The notes under the pieces were generated by a model. That model saw only the letters and a program-made list of their open reading frames with translations, made no database searches and was not told the origin of the DNA. From NCBI GenBank assembly GCA_902767775.1, contig CACXIP010000005.1, positions 186,001 through 250,000 of the forward strand: a stretch of DNA of 64,000 nt. The letters run 5' to 3'. Both the position numbers and the translations under genes were made by a program. This stretch comes from an uncultured Prevotellaceae bacterium. Its GTDB lineage: Bacteria > Bacteroidota > Bacteroidia > Bacteroidales > Bacteroidaceae. Below are positions 18,804 through 28,081 of the stretch, one piece after another; position 1 is the stretch's first letter; every line of letters begins with the position of its first letter.

Positions 18804-19529
18804 ATGGAATATAATAGAAAACAAATATGCGACCAAATCCGCATAGCATTGGAAGGAGGGAAAAGCATTGCCGATGCTCTTGACCTTTTCCTGATGATGA
18901 ACATGAATAACGACCTCACCAATGAGTGTACATCCATCAAGTCAGGGCCATCCCCCTCGGATGTCCACATGAATCTTATCGGCAACGGTGTCATTGACAA
19001 AGATGATATTCAACTGAAGTCAATCCAGAACAAAAAGAGCATCACTCAGAAGCTTATCGTCAAGTTGTCGCCTGGATGCACGCTCTATGCAGAGATGTAC
19101 TATTTGACCCTGCAAGTCACCATCAATGAGAAGAATGCGACCAGCATATATCTGAAGTCATACAAAGCAGAAGATGTAGCCCTTTGGATGATACGCCAGA
19201 AGCAGAATCTCGACAAATATATGAAGGAGTGGGATGCTGTGCTGGACGAAGTCTGCAAGAAAACAAAAAGCAAACGCCTGGCCACCCTCGCCATCCGCGC
19301 CTTATTCACAGAAGGCATGAAGGACCACCCTCATATCGAGTATGAGTTCGTTGAACAGGAGCGACGGGTGAGAATCAAGGTGAAGATTCCCGACACACAT
19401 CTTGGAGTATATCTCGATGCCTGGTGGGGGTCGTACCGAGAACGCCTTCCAAGACAGATTGAGAGTCTTAAACAAATTATCGAAACACACAGCAAGAGCA
19501 CAATAACCAATTACTTTATTTATTATTAA
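18804..19529 (+). CDS. Hypothetical protein of the MoxR-VWA cassette (241 aa)
   Basis: I do not recognise a family. It appears to have an N-terminal helical part, a beta-rich middle (LYAEMYYLTLQVTINEKN), a Lys-rich helical segment around 130-165, and a C-terminal beta-alpha unit (RRVRIKVKIPDTHLGVYLDA then RLPRQIESLKQIIETH). The order of elements resembles the last gene of the cassette (21872-23059), suggesting that the two are related adaptor or target proteins. It sits 73 bases after the AAA+ gene and 13 bases before the MoxR gene. Confidence 0.7.
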   Translation: MEYNRKQICDQIRIALEGGKSIADALDLFLMMNMNNDLTNECTSIKSGPSPSDVHMNLIGNGVIDKDDIQLKSIQNKKSITQKLIVKLSPGCTLYAEMYYLTLQVTINEKNATSIYLKSYKAEDVALWMIRQKQNLDKYMKEWDAVLDEVCKKTKSKRLATLAIRALFTEGMKDHPHIEYEFVEQERRVRIKVKIPDTHLGVYLDAWWGSYRERLPRQIESLKQIIETHSKSTITNYFIYY

Positions 19530-19542
19530 AAAAATTTGCCAT

Positions 19543-20640
19543 ATGTCAGTAATGATTAATATTTCGGAACTCAAGGATACCCTGGAACTCACCCCTTCAA
19601 CACAGAACATCATGCTCGTAGGCAAGCATGGCATCGGGAAGTCAGAAATCCTCACCAGCTATTTCAAAAGCAAGGGCATGAAAGTGGTCACCTTGTTTCT
19701 CGGACAGATGTCCGACCCAGGCGACATCATCGGCCTTCCCTCCAAGGTGGAGAAGAAGGACGCCGACGGCAACGTGACCTCACAGACAGATTTCACCCCA
19801 CCCTACTGGTTCCCGGTGGACGGCAAGCCTATCGTCCTCTTCCTCGATGAGTTGAACCGGGCTCGCCCCGAGATTCTCCAGACGGTGATGGACCTTACCC
19901 TCAACCGCAAGTTGGCAGGCAAGGCCCTTCCCGAAGGCAGTCATGTGATATCAGCCGTGAACGACGGCAACGAATATCAGCTCACCGACCTTGACCCTGC
20001 ACTCGTCAGCCGTTTCAACATCTATGAATTCAAACCTACCGTGGAGGAATGGCTCAACTGGGCTGTAGCACAAGGACTCGACGAGCGTGTCATCAACTTC
20101 ATCCAGGACAATCCGACCTGGCTTGACGGTGACAGCGGTGACGGGAAACGCGACTATCGGGGACTCGACAAGAGTGCTGACCGCCGCGCATGGAAGAATG
20201 TGTCTGACATCATGCTCAAGGTCGACACCATCAAGGACATCCACAAGCGCATCATCGCCGGTATCGTGGGAGCAGGCGCTGCAGCTGCCTTCATCCGCAG
20301 TGTCCAGCAGCACAATGCCATCACGGGCAAAGAACTACTGCTGAAATACAGCAAGACGATGAAGACTGTCGAGAAATACAAACTTCATGAGTTTGCCATC
20401 CTCAACGAGTCTGTGTTCCGCTTCCTTCAGAACGCCAAACTCAATGAGCGTGAGAAGAAACTTGCGGCAAAGAATCTCGGTCAGTACATTGACTTCCTCC
20501 GCACGAACAAGAAGAAGGAAGCCCTCGCCAACTTCACAAGCATCTTCGAGAAGGGCACTTACGACCAGGCTATCGTCTTCATGGTCGTCAATGCGACAGA
20601 AGTGTACGACATGCTCAATGAGTTTGTGGAGAAACTCTGA
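19543..20640 (+). CDS. MoxR-type AAA+ ATPase
   Basis: 365 residues. Walker A is GKHGIGKSE (about 27-35). The MoxR-type loop GQMSDPGDIIGLP follows, then Walker B VLFLDELNRA (Asp102-Glu103), sensor-1 ISAVND, and the arginine finger in DPALVSRFN. The C-terminal lid is helical. MoxR ATPases typically act as chaperones on VWA-domain partners, and a VWA gene follows 47 bases downstream, as in RavA-ViaA or NorQ-NorD. No start ambiguity of consequence. Confidence 0.93.
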   Translation: MSVMINISELKDTLELTPSTQNIMLVGKHGIGKSEILTSYFKSKGMKVVTLFLGQMSDPGDIIGLPSKVEKKDADGNVTSQTDFTPPYWFPVDGKPIVLFLDELNRARPEILQTVMDLTLNRKLAGKALPEGSHVISAVNDGNEYQLTDLDPALVSRFNIYEFKPTVEEWLNWAVAQGLDERVINFIQDNPTWLDGDSGDGKRDYRGLDKSADRRAWKNVSDIMLKVDTIKDIHKRIIAGIVGAGAAAAFIRSVQQHNAITGKELLLKYSKTMKTVEKYKLHEFAILNESVFRFLQNAKLNEREKKLAAKNLGQYIDFLRTNKKKEALANFTSIFEKGTYDQAIVFMVVNATEVYDMLNEFVEKL

Positions 20641-20687
20641 TTCTCCCCTGTCATCAACATCAACTCACACAACTAACCGATTATAGC

Positions 20688-21857
20688 ATGTTGGAACGAA
20701 TATCAAGGATAACCGAACGTTGGTTTCTCAGTGAGGAAGCCCTGTTCTCTGTCTTCTGCACCCATCGGGTTGTGGAAAACAGCAGCATGGCATGCCATGT
20801 CCGTGTAGGAAAGGGCCTCATTGAGGTCAACCCAGACCTTTGTGCAGACATCAGCGACAAGGAATTGGAGGAGCGGCTCCGTGTGGAGGTCATCCGCATC
20901 TTGTTGAAGCATCCCTACGACCGCCAGCCTGATGGCTGCAGCGTCACGGCAAGAGCCCTTGGCAGCAACTGCGTCATTGGCGATTCCTATCACCTTCAGA
21001 AGGTAGAGATAGAACATCCTTCAGACTTCAAGCTACCATCTAATGGGCACTTCGAGTTCTATGCCCGCTGCATACAGAAACTTCTCTCGAAAATGGACGG
21101 ACAGGGCCAGCAAGGTCTCGGCGGCGACGACTCTGAGGATAATTCCCAAAATCAGGGTGAAGGCAGTGAAGACAGTTTCGGCAAGGAGTATGCCGACATC
21201 GCCGCCAACTGGCAACAAGACGAGCTGATGGCGGCACAGGTCAACGAAGTCATCCGCGATGTCAACTCATGGGGTTCTCTGCCCGGGAAATTGGTTGAGG
21301 AGATAATAGCGTCGACCAAGGCACGGGTGGATTACCGTAAGATTCTGGCCGGATTCCGGGCGACCATTCTGTCTGAAAAGCGCAAGCTCACCCGCATGCG
21401 TCCCAACCGCCGCTCCGGCTTCGAAGCCATGGGCAGCCGCTACGATTTCACGACGAACTTGCTTATCGGTGTGGACAGTAGTGGCAGTATCACAAAAGAT
21501 GACCTCAGAAACTTCTACTCCACTATCAACCGCTTCTTCCAATATGGAATACAGCAGATTGACGTCGTACAGTTTGACACGAATTTGGGCGAGGTACAGA
21601 CACTGCTCAAAGCGGCGGAGGAAATACAGGTAACCGGACGTGGTGGCACATGTTTCCAACCCTTCATCGACTTTGTGGCAAGCCATCCCGAATACGACGG
21701 TGCACTTATCTACACTGATGGCTATGCCCCGCAACCATCCATACCTGCCAGCATGCGCACACCTCTGTGCTGGGTGCTCCGCTCCGAAAAAGAGTTGAAA
21801 GAGCATGAACATTGGATGAGCCAAAGTGGCAGAGTATGTGTCATTGAAAACCCATAA
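20688..21857 (+). CDS. VWA-like domain protein (DUF2201 type), MoxR partner
   Basis: 389 residues. The N-terminal ~130 residues resemble the putative metallopeptidase domain of DUF2201 proteins, but the expected HExxH site reads VEVIRILLKH, so zinc ligands are missing. An acidic Gln/Asp/Glu linker (GQGQQGLGGDDSEDNSQNQ) follows. The C-terminal VWA domain has a MIDAS motif DSSGS starting at Asp263, with the matching Thr in GRGGTCF and Asp in IYTDGY. The intact MIDAS suggests metal-dependent protein binding. It is the likely client of the MoxR ATPase encoded upstream. Confidence 0.88.
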   Translation: MLERISRITERWFLSEEALFSVFCTHRVVENSSMACHVRVGKGLIEVNPDLCADISDKELEERLRVEVIRILLKHPYDRQPDGCSVTARALGSNCVIGDSYHLQKVEIEHPSDFKLPSNGHFEFYARCIQKLLSKMDGQGQQGLGGDDSEDNSQNQGEGSEDSFGKEYADIAANWQQDELMAAQVNEVIRDVNSWGSLPGKLVEEIIASTKARVDYRKILAGFRATILSEKRKLTRMRPNRRSGFEAMGSRYDFTTNLLIGVDSSGSITKDDLRNFYSTINRFFQYGIQQIDVVQFDTNLGEVQTLLKAAEEIQVTGRGGTCFQPFIDFVASHPEYDGALIYTDGYAPQPSIPASMRTPLCWVLRSEKELKEHEHWMSQSGRVCVIENP

Positions 21858-21871
21858 AGATTCCCAACCAT

Positions 21872-23059
21872 ATGATAAAAGAATTCTCGGAAAATGTTCA
21901 GAAACTGTTCGACGAGACTGTTCAAGACAGGTCTGTACAGTCCAATCAAACCGCCGCAGACCTGATCACAACCCTTCACCGAAAAGTGACCCAACCGATA
22001 CAGGTCAAAACAGACAGCACATGTGTGCATGCAATATATTACAACGTTTCGGTCACCATAAAAAGCGACCTGTCGAGCATGGACATTGCCTACAACAGCG
22101 ATTACCAGATGACGTTCCGCGACCTCACCTCATGCGACCTCCACCAGTTGTCAGAGTTCATCCTCGCCCTGGAGCGTGACATCCCCAAATGGCGTCACAT
22201 CTGGATTGCTGACGACAAGTTGCGCAAGGAGAAAGCCAAGATTGGGGAGCGGGTGAAATCGGCGTTGCGGCAGTTCCGTTCTGACTGGATGGCAGAGTGG
22301 CTGCCCGATGACAAGAAAAAGATTGAGCTTTTCCGTATCAAATACTACAACCTGCAAGCGTGCAAAATGTGCCTTGACAACGACAACCCCTATTGGGAGA
22401 ACAAGAACACGGAAGCAGAAATCTTTGAAGAATGTCGAACCCTGCACATGGACCCCCCAATGGAACAGTGGTATGCCGACTTTACCAGCTACGTTGAGGG
22501 ATGCAAGCAGATGCGTGATGAGCGTGAACGCAAAAGAGAGGAACTGGAACGAGAACTGGAGAAGACACGTCATCTCATCCGGATAAAGCGGTTGAAGTTG
22601 GAGACACTCATCAACACAATAGAGTTTAATGACAATTTCAGTGTGACGGTCGAGCAAAACTATCCTAAATATCACTCCGGTTTCTTGATCTTGCAACCTA
22701 TACTATCTATACCATCTATGGATGGCAATTTTCTGATGAGATTCAAAATCAATGATGCCAGTACGTCTTTTTGTGTAAAAATCAAAGATGTCGACCGCCG
22801 CATTCCGACAATCATAAGTGCCATCAAACGAGTCAATGACATGATTCCCGAATTGCACAACACACTCGCAGATGAAGGCCATCAATACTATCTGGTCAAT
22901 GAAGGAATGCTCATGGGACGGAGAATAGAAGATATCGGCGAACCTTTCTATATTGTAAAATATTCACATAAGAAAAGACGTGCCATACCTTGTCAGAATC
23001 TTGCCTCAAGCCGTGTGGTCAATAGGATTAACGCTGTATTCAGAGAACTTCTTGTCTGA
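21872..23059 (+). CDS. Hypothetical coiled-coil protein, last gene of MoxR-VWA cassette (395 aa)
   Basis: No family recognised. It has an N-terminal alpha/beta part, a central helical region, and a strongly charged coiled coil (RDERERKREELERELEKTR, about 212-240). The C-terminal beta-alpha unit (FLMRFKINDASTSFCVKIKD, then RIPTIISAIKRVNDMIPEL) resembles the end of the 241-residue protein at 18804. Starts 14 bases after the VWA stop, so it is almost certainly co-transcribed. After it come only repeats, so the cassette ends here. Confidence 0.75.
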   Translation: MIKEFSENVQKLFDETVQDRSVQSNQTAADLITTLHRKVTQPIQVKTDSTCVHAIYYNVSVTIKSDLSSMDIAYNSDYQMTFRDLTSCDLHQLSEFILALERDIPKWRHIWIADDKLRKEKAKIGERVKSALRQFRSDWMAEWLPDDKKKIELFRIKYYNLQACKMCLDNDNPYWENKNTEAEIFEECRTLHMDPPMEQWYADFTSYVEGCKQMRDERERKREELERELEKTRHLIRIKRLKLETLINTIEFNDNFSVTVEQNYPKYHSGFLILQPILSIPSMDGNFLMRFKINDASTSFCVKIKDVDRRIPTIISAIKRVNDMIPELHNTLADEGHQYYLVNEGMLMGRRIEDIGEPFYIVKYSHKKRRAIPCQNLASSRVVNRINAVFRELLV

Positions 23060-23096
23060 AAAGGACAAAAGTCGTGCGCCAACATGAAGTAAAAAT

Positions 23097-23345
23097 CTCC
23101 CGAATTAGCGAATTGGAGAATTGGTGAGCACTAAATAATTCGATAATTCGAAAAGTGAGAAGAATAACTATCCCGAATTATCGAATTAGAGAATTGGTGT
23201 GCCTAAATTCGAAAATTCGAAAATTCGTGACATAAAAAACTCCCGAATTAGCGAATTGGAGAATTGGTGAGCACTAAATAATTCGAAAATTCGAAAATTC
23301 GTGACATAAAAAAACTCCCGAATTAGCGAATTCTGAATTCAAGTT
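23097..23345 (+). repeat. Tandem ~75-bp repeat rich in GAATT/AATTCG words
   Basis: About three imperfect copies of a unit containing CCCGAATTAGCGAATTGGAG, AATTGGTGAGCACTAAATAA and AATTCGAAAATTCGTGACAT, with many internal AATTCG palindromes. It fills the 387-base gap between the MoxR-VWA cassette and putA. I see no gene in it. Confidence 0.85.
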
Positions 23346-23411
23346 GACAAGGAAGCCCAAGAAGAATAAAAAGAAACAGCTGCAAATGAAAAAATATTTG
23401 AGAAATATTCA

Positions 23412-23438
23412 TTTGCGCTGTTTTTTTTGTTATATTTG
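23412..23438 (+). promoter_or_regulatory. Putative putA promoter
   Basis: TATATTTG at 23431-23438 matches the Bacteroidetes -7 box. A TTTG at 23412-23415 is a possible -33 element, with spacing shorter than usual. Confidence 0.5.
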
Positions 23439-23503
23439 CCTCGCAATTGTTACCGATACAATTTAGAAAACACACCATTCGACTTGTTAATCGTATCATC
23501 ATT

Positions 23504-26500
23504 ATGGAAGAACAGAAACTGCCGACAATCGAAGAGGTTTTCTCATGGATGAGGAAACTATACGACGAGAGTTACTCTGGTTTGACAAAACTTGAGAAAG
23601 AGGAACAACACATGTATGGCACGATGGTCACCACCCCCAGCGACAAGAAATTCATCGTGCGAATGCTCGACGAGACGAGTCAGGTGAGAGACACGCAGAA
23701 ACTCGCCGTCAGGGTCAAGGACCTGATTGACCAATATGGCATACCCCACTTCCTCGGCCCCACCGACCATTGCCTCTTCTGGATGTACCAAAAATTCGCC
23801 TACCTGCCCCTGTTCAACTGGGCAGCCGTCCCCATCATCAAATGGCGCCTCCGCCGCGATACAAGCCGTGTCATCATCAATGCCGCACGTCCCAACCTGA
23901 CCAAGCATCTTGCCACGCGCTTCGACCAAAACATAGGCCAGAACGTGAATCTCCTCGGAGAGGTGGTGCTCGGCGACGGTGAGGCCGACAAGAGATACCA
24001 ATCATATCTGGAGGCACTCAAGGAACCCGACATCAACTACATCTCAGTGAAAATCTCCGGCATCTATGCCCAGACACATGCACTGAACTACAAGGAGAGC
24101 ATGCCCGAACTCGTCAGGCGCATGTCAGAACTCTATCAGGCAGCCATCGACAACCCCTATACCGATGCCGACGGTGTGAAACGCTACAAGTTCATCAACC
24201 TCGACATGGAGGAGTACAAGGATGCCCATCTCACCATGAAGTTGTTTAAGGACGTGCTCTCGCTGCCACAGTTCAAGAACTACGAGGCAGGCATCGTGGT
24301 GCAGGCCTATCTGCCCGACGCATGGGATTTCCAGACCGAACTGCTGGAGTTTGCGAGGAAGCGCGTGGCGGAAGGTGGCGCCCCCATCAAGATGCGCATC
24401 GTGAAAGGCTGCAACCTCGACATGGAGAACATCGTGAGCTACATGCGAGGATGGCCCAACCCCGTGCGCTCCAACAAGACCGAGGTGGATGCCAACTATC
24501 TCCACATCATCGAGCGCGGACTGAAACCCGAGAATGCCAAGGTGCTCCATATCGGCATGGCATCGCACAACCTCTTCACCATCTCCTACGCCTATCTGCT
24601 CACCGAGCGCTACCACACCCCGAAGGACTGCTTCTGCTTCGAGATGCTCGAGGGCATGGCCAACCATGTGTGGCGGGCGCAGAAGAAGTTTGGCAACCAC
24701 GTCATCCTCTATACGCCCGTGGTGAAAAAGGAACACTTCCTCAATGCCATCTCATACTTGGTGCGCCGAATGGACGAGAACACCGCTCCCGACAATTTCC
24801 TCACCCATTCCTTCTCGCTCAAGCCCGGCACCAAGGAATGGAAAGAACTCGAGCAGCAGTTTATCGATGCCTACAACATGAAAGACAGCATCAGCCATGT
24901 CCCCACCCGCACGCAGGACCGCAACAAGCCTTATGAGGGACAGGAGCCACGCGACGAGATGCTCAATGAACCAGACACCGACTTCGACCGCTTCTGCAAC
25001 CAAGAATGGGTGGAGAAAATCTTTGCGAAATGGAAGACCGACGGCAAGAAAGCCATCACCCCCAAGGAGTCGTGGGGCGAGTGGCAGCCAGGGAATCTGC
25101 TGCCCACGCAGATAGGCGCCACCCTTGTGTTCAACAACGACCATGTGCGCTATTTCGACCGTTCGCAGGAAGGCGATGTGCTGGTGTGCGAGATGTCGCG
25201 CGCCAACAAAGAGCAGACCCAGCAGATCATCGACATTGCCGCCAAGGACTCTGCAGGTTGGCGGGCCACCACCATCGAGGAGCGCCACCGACTCATGTAC
25301 AAGGCAGCCAACATCCTCGGGCAGATGCGCGGCGACCTCAATGGGGCAATGTGCGCCATCACCGGCAAGACCATAGAGGAGGCCGACGTGGAGGTTTCGG
25401 AAGGCATCGACTACTGCCGTTTCTACACCACCACGATGAAGAAATACGCCGCACTCGGTGACATCGAGATGAAAGGCAAGGGTGTCGTATTGGTATTGTC
25501 GCCATGGAACTTCCCCTGCGCCATCCCCTGCGGTGGTGTAGTGGCAGCATTGGCGTCGGGCAACACCTGTATTCTGAAACCCGCCACCGTGGCAGCTCCC
25601 GTGGCATGGCTCTTCGCCAAAGCATTCTGGGATGCCGGCGTACCCAAGGAAGCCCTGCAGGTGGTCATTACGGACAAAGAAGCCACACCGCTGCTCACCT
25701 CGGCACCGGAAATCAGCCACATCATCCTGACGGGAGGCACCCAGACCGCTCAGACCATCGCCCGCAACAACCCGCGCAAACCCCTCTCGGCAGAGACGGG
25801 AGGCAAGAACGTGATGATTCTCTCGGCCAAGGGCGACCGCGACCATGCCATCATGAACGCCTGCCGCTCAGCGTTTGGCAATGCCGGACAGAAATGCTCC
25901 GCCTGCTCCATATTCCTGGTGGAGCGCTCAGTATATGAATCTGAGGAGTTCATGGAGAAACTGAAGGACTGTGCCTCGTCGCTCAAGGTGGGCGGTGTAT
26001 GGAATGCCGGCAACATCGTGGGACCGATGATTACCAACGAGAACGAGAAGTTGCTGAAGGCTTTTGAACTGGAATCCGGAGAGGAATGGCTTGTACCCCC
26101 TGTATTTGTCGACGAGAAACACTATATCCTAAAACCTACCGTGAAGATTGGTGTGAAACCTGATTCCTTCACCTTCCGCACCGAACTCTTTGCGCCGTTG
26201 CTTGCCGTCACACCTTTCGACAGCCTCGAGGAAGCCGTGAGACTCGTCAACGGACTTGACTACGGGCTTACCTCCGGACTGCAGTCGCTCGACGAGCAAG
26301 AACAGAGATACTGGAAGGAGCACATCATGGCAGGCAACCTCTACATCAACCGCGGCATCACGGGAGCCATCGTCAACCGACAGCCGTTTGGTGGCATGAA
26401 ACTCTCGGCTTTCGGTCCAGGTCTGAAAGCGGGTGGTCCCAACTATTGCTTGCAGTTCATGACCGTGGCAGACAAAGCAGATTCAACCACCGACTACAAG

Positions 26501-26983
26501 ATGTCATACGCCGAATGGTATGAGAAAGAGTTCAAGCACGCGCGCAACATCCAGCCCCACATCCGTGGAGAACAGAACGTATTCCGCTACTTGCCACTAA
26601 AGGGAGGTATGGTGCTGCGACTCTTCGGCGATGAAACCATGGAACAAGTAGACATGGTGAGACTCGCCGCCAAGACTGTCGGTACGCCGCTCACCATCTC
26701 TGCTGATGAGAGCCACCCATTGGTGAGCCAATTGCCATCCGTAAGGAAAGAGAGTCTGGAGCAGTTCTGCAAATTGCTCAACAAATATGAGCGGGTGCGT
26801 ACGATATCTCCATCGGTGCCCGATGCCGTGTTCGAGGCTGCAGCCGCCTGCGACAAATACATCGCACAGTCGGCACCAGTCAGGAACGGCCGCATCGAAC
26901 TTGCCCTCTATATCAAGGAGCAGTCGATAGCCAATGAATATCACCGCTACGGCTCACAGATAGAAGTGCCTGAGATTGAGTAG
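23504..26983 (+). CDS. putA: Bifunctional proline dehydrogenase / L-glutamate-gamma-semialdehyde dehydrogenase
   Basis: ~1159 residues. The N-terminal FAD-dependent proline dehydrogenase barrel (about 60-450) is followed by an NAD-dependent aldehyde dehydrogenase domain (about 520-1000). The latter has the catalytic Glu in AETGGKN and Cys in GQKCSACS. The C-terminal ~150 residues form an extension. No ribbon-helix-helix DNA-binding domain is present, so it is not a trifunctional PutA. It oxidises proline to glutamate at the membrane. The Met at 23504 follows the promoter; the frame is open to 23447 but the upstream part is leader-like. Stop is TAG. Confidence 0.95.
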   Translation: MEEQKLPTIEEVFSWMRKLYDESYSGLTKLEKEEQHMYGTMVTTPSDKKFIVRMLDETSQVRDTQKLAVRVKDLIDQYGIPHFLGPTDHCLFWMYQKFAYLPLFNWAAVPIIKWRLRRDTSRVIINAARPNLTKHLATRFDQNIGQNVNLLGEVVLGDGEADKRYQSYLEALKEPDINYISVKISGIYAQTHALNYKESMPELVRRMSELYQAAIDNPYTDADGVKRYKFINLDMEEYKDAHLTMKLFKDVLSLPQFKNYEAGIVVQAYLPDAWDFQTELLEFARKRVAEGGAPIKMRIVKGCNLDMENIVSYMRGWPNPVRSNKTEVDANYLHIIERGLKPENAKVLHIGMASHNLFTISYAYLLTERYHTPKDCFCFEMLEGMANHVWRAQKKFGNHVILYTPVVKKEHFLNAISYLVRRMDENTAPDNFLTHSFSLKPGTKEWKELEQQFIDAYNMKDSISHVPTRTQDRNKPYEGQEPRDEMLNEPDTDFDRFCNQEWVEKIFAKWKTDGKKAITPKESWGEWQPGNLLPTQIGATLVFNNDHVRYFDRSQEGDVLVCEMSRANKEQTQQIIDIAAKDSAGWRATTIEERHRLMYKAANILGQMRGDLNGAMCAITGKTIEEADVEVSEGIDYCRFYTTTMKKYAALGDIEMKGKGVVLVLSPWNFPCAIPCGGVVAALASGNTCILKPATVAAPVAWLFAKAFWDAGVPKEALQVVITDKEATPLLTSAPEISHIILTGGTQTAQTIARNNPRKPLSAETGGKNVMILSAKGDRDHAIMNACRSAFGNAGQKCSACSIFLVERSVYESEEFMEKLKDCASSLKVGGVWNAGNIVGPMITNENEKLLKAFELESGEEWLVPPVFVDEKHYILKPTVKIGVKPDSFTFRTELFAPLLAVTPFDSLEEAVRLVNGLDYGLTSGLQSLDEQEQRYWKEHIMAGNLYINRGITGAIVNRQPFGGMKLSAFGPGLKAGGPNYCLQFMTVADKADSTTDYKMSYAEWYEKEFKHARNIQPHIRGEQNVFRYLPLKGGMVLRLFGDETMEQVDMVRLAAKTVGTPLTISADESHPLVSQLPSVRKESLEQFCKLLNKYERVRTISPSVPDAVFEAAAACDKYIAQSAPVRNGRIELALYIKEQSIANEYHRYGSQIEVPEIE

Positions 26984-26995
26984 AATCTGTCACGC

Positions 26996-27436
26996 CTACC
27001 AGCGATATTCACTGATGACTTGCTTGAATACGGGAATATCCGAAACAGAGGCGAACAGCAACATACAGGCACGAAACTTGATGATATCGTTGCCAAAGAT
27101 ACTGTAGGCGGAATGCTCATTGTTGAGCACCGCCTCAGTTATCTCCACCAGCCGTTCCCGGAGAATGGGATGGGCGATATAGGCGTATGCCTCCTCGCGC
27201 CCGTTAATGCCATAAAACTCGGCTATCTCAGTATGTCCCAGTCCCTTCATCTGCGGAAACACATACCACATCCAATGCCCGCGTTTATGCCCTGCCCGCA
27301 CCTCGGCCAGCGCTTCGGCATAAGTGCTCGTTCCATCGTAGATGCCCCCGCTGTCCTGCGCATGGACAAAACGAAGCAGATTGCGTCTGCGGGCCTCTTC
27401 CTTCATCTGTTCCGATTGATTTTGTTTATCTTCCAT
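26996..27436 (-). CDS. DUF1810-family protein, host-like copy
   Basis: ~146 residues with the DUF1810 signature: RFVHAQDSGGIYDG, AEVRAGHKRGHWMWYVFPQM, GLGHTEIAEFYGI, and FRACMLLFASV near the end. The function of DUF1810 is unknown to me. A second, more mosaic copy is at 37904-38296 next to the TAG-recoded block. Start chosen at MEDKQNQ (27436). The frame is open to 27487, but the extra residues are AT-rich intergenic sequence. It converges with putA, and its stop is also TAG. Confidence 0.88.
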   Translation of the reverse strand: MEDKQNQSEQMKEEARRRNLLRFVHAQDSGGIYDGTSTYAEALAEVRAGHKRGHWMWYVFPQMKGLGHTEIAEFYGINGREEAYAYIAHPILRERLVEITEAVLNNEHSAYSIFGNDIIKFRACMLLFASVSDIPVFKQVISEYRW

Positions 27437-27536
27437 CTCTCTTCTTTTTTCTATAAGCAAAATTATCTCATTTTTTATTAAAAACACGCCTTCACACCCA
27501 AAAAAAAAGACATCATTTTTGTTTTTTTCTCAAAAA

Positions 27537-27781
27537 CGACCAACTATTGTTAGTCGTTTGGTCGTTTGGGGGGTTAGTCGTTTGGTCGTTTGGACATTTG
27601 ATTCTTGTTAGGAGTTTAGGAGTCTAGGAGTTTAGGCGATACTCCTACAAGAATGGCGGTGCATATTATAAGGAGTTTAGGAGTCTAGGAGTTTAGGAGT
27701 TTAGACAATACTCCTACAAGAATGGCGGTGTAGCGTAGTAGAGACGACCATATATGGCGTCTCTCCGCCATACCTGCCGTT
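27537..27781. repeat. Composite intergenic repeat A (TCGTTTGG array, TTTAGGAG array, palindrome)
   Basis: An array of TCGTTTGG-type units is followed by TTTAGGAGTCTAGGAG-type repeats, twice by ACTCCTACAAGAATGGCGGT, then by a GAGACG-ACCATATATGG-CGTCTC palindrome. A close relative is at 29535-29640. No gene is seen between 27437 and 28081 apart from these repeats and the promoter. Confidence 0.8.
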
Positions 27782-27825
27782 CACTCCCCCTCTAAGATAA
27801 GTTCGGGCGGATTTGCAAATCCGCC

Positions 27826-27960
27826 CGAACTGTGCTTTCGTGTCCTTTCGTGAATTTCGTGGTTGATGAAAAAATTCATGGGCGATTGATAGTAATTCAT
27901 GTTTTTGCTTTCAATATATAAGTGTTGAGGTAATACTAAATTTTCAACTATTTTGATTAT
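27826..27960. repeat. Dispersed intergenic repeat, copy 2 (inverted)
   Basis: Contains TTTCGTGTCCTTTCGTGAAT followed by a reverse-complement relative of the 6385-6516 element. Confidence 0.65.
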
Positions 27961-28051
27961 GGTTTCATACATTAAATTATGGTTTCATACATTAAAAAGG
28001 GATGTTCATACACAACCATGACTATCAGGTATCAATCTTTTAAAAAAGCGT

Positions 28052-28059
28052 TATCTTTG
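28052..28059 (+). promoter_or_regulatory. -7 box of the sigma-like gene
   Basis: TATCTTTG matches the Bacteroidetes -7 consensus and lies 22 bases before the ATG at 28082. No clear TTTG -33 element, only T-rich sequence. Confidence 0.5.
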
Positions 28060-28081
28060 TAACTGAAAAAACGAATATAGT

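Noticed and set aside
23097-23345. CRISPR array
   Set aside because: Repeats are imperfect, adjacent and low in complexity, with no unique spacers and no cas genes in the window.
27537-27781. CRISPR or tRNA cluster in the repeat-rich gap
   Set aside because: Only short tandem units and a palindrome. No spacer pattern and no cloverleaf could be drawn.
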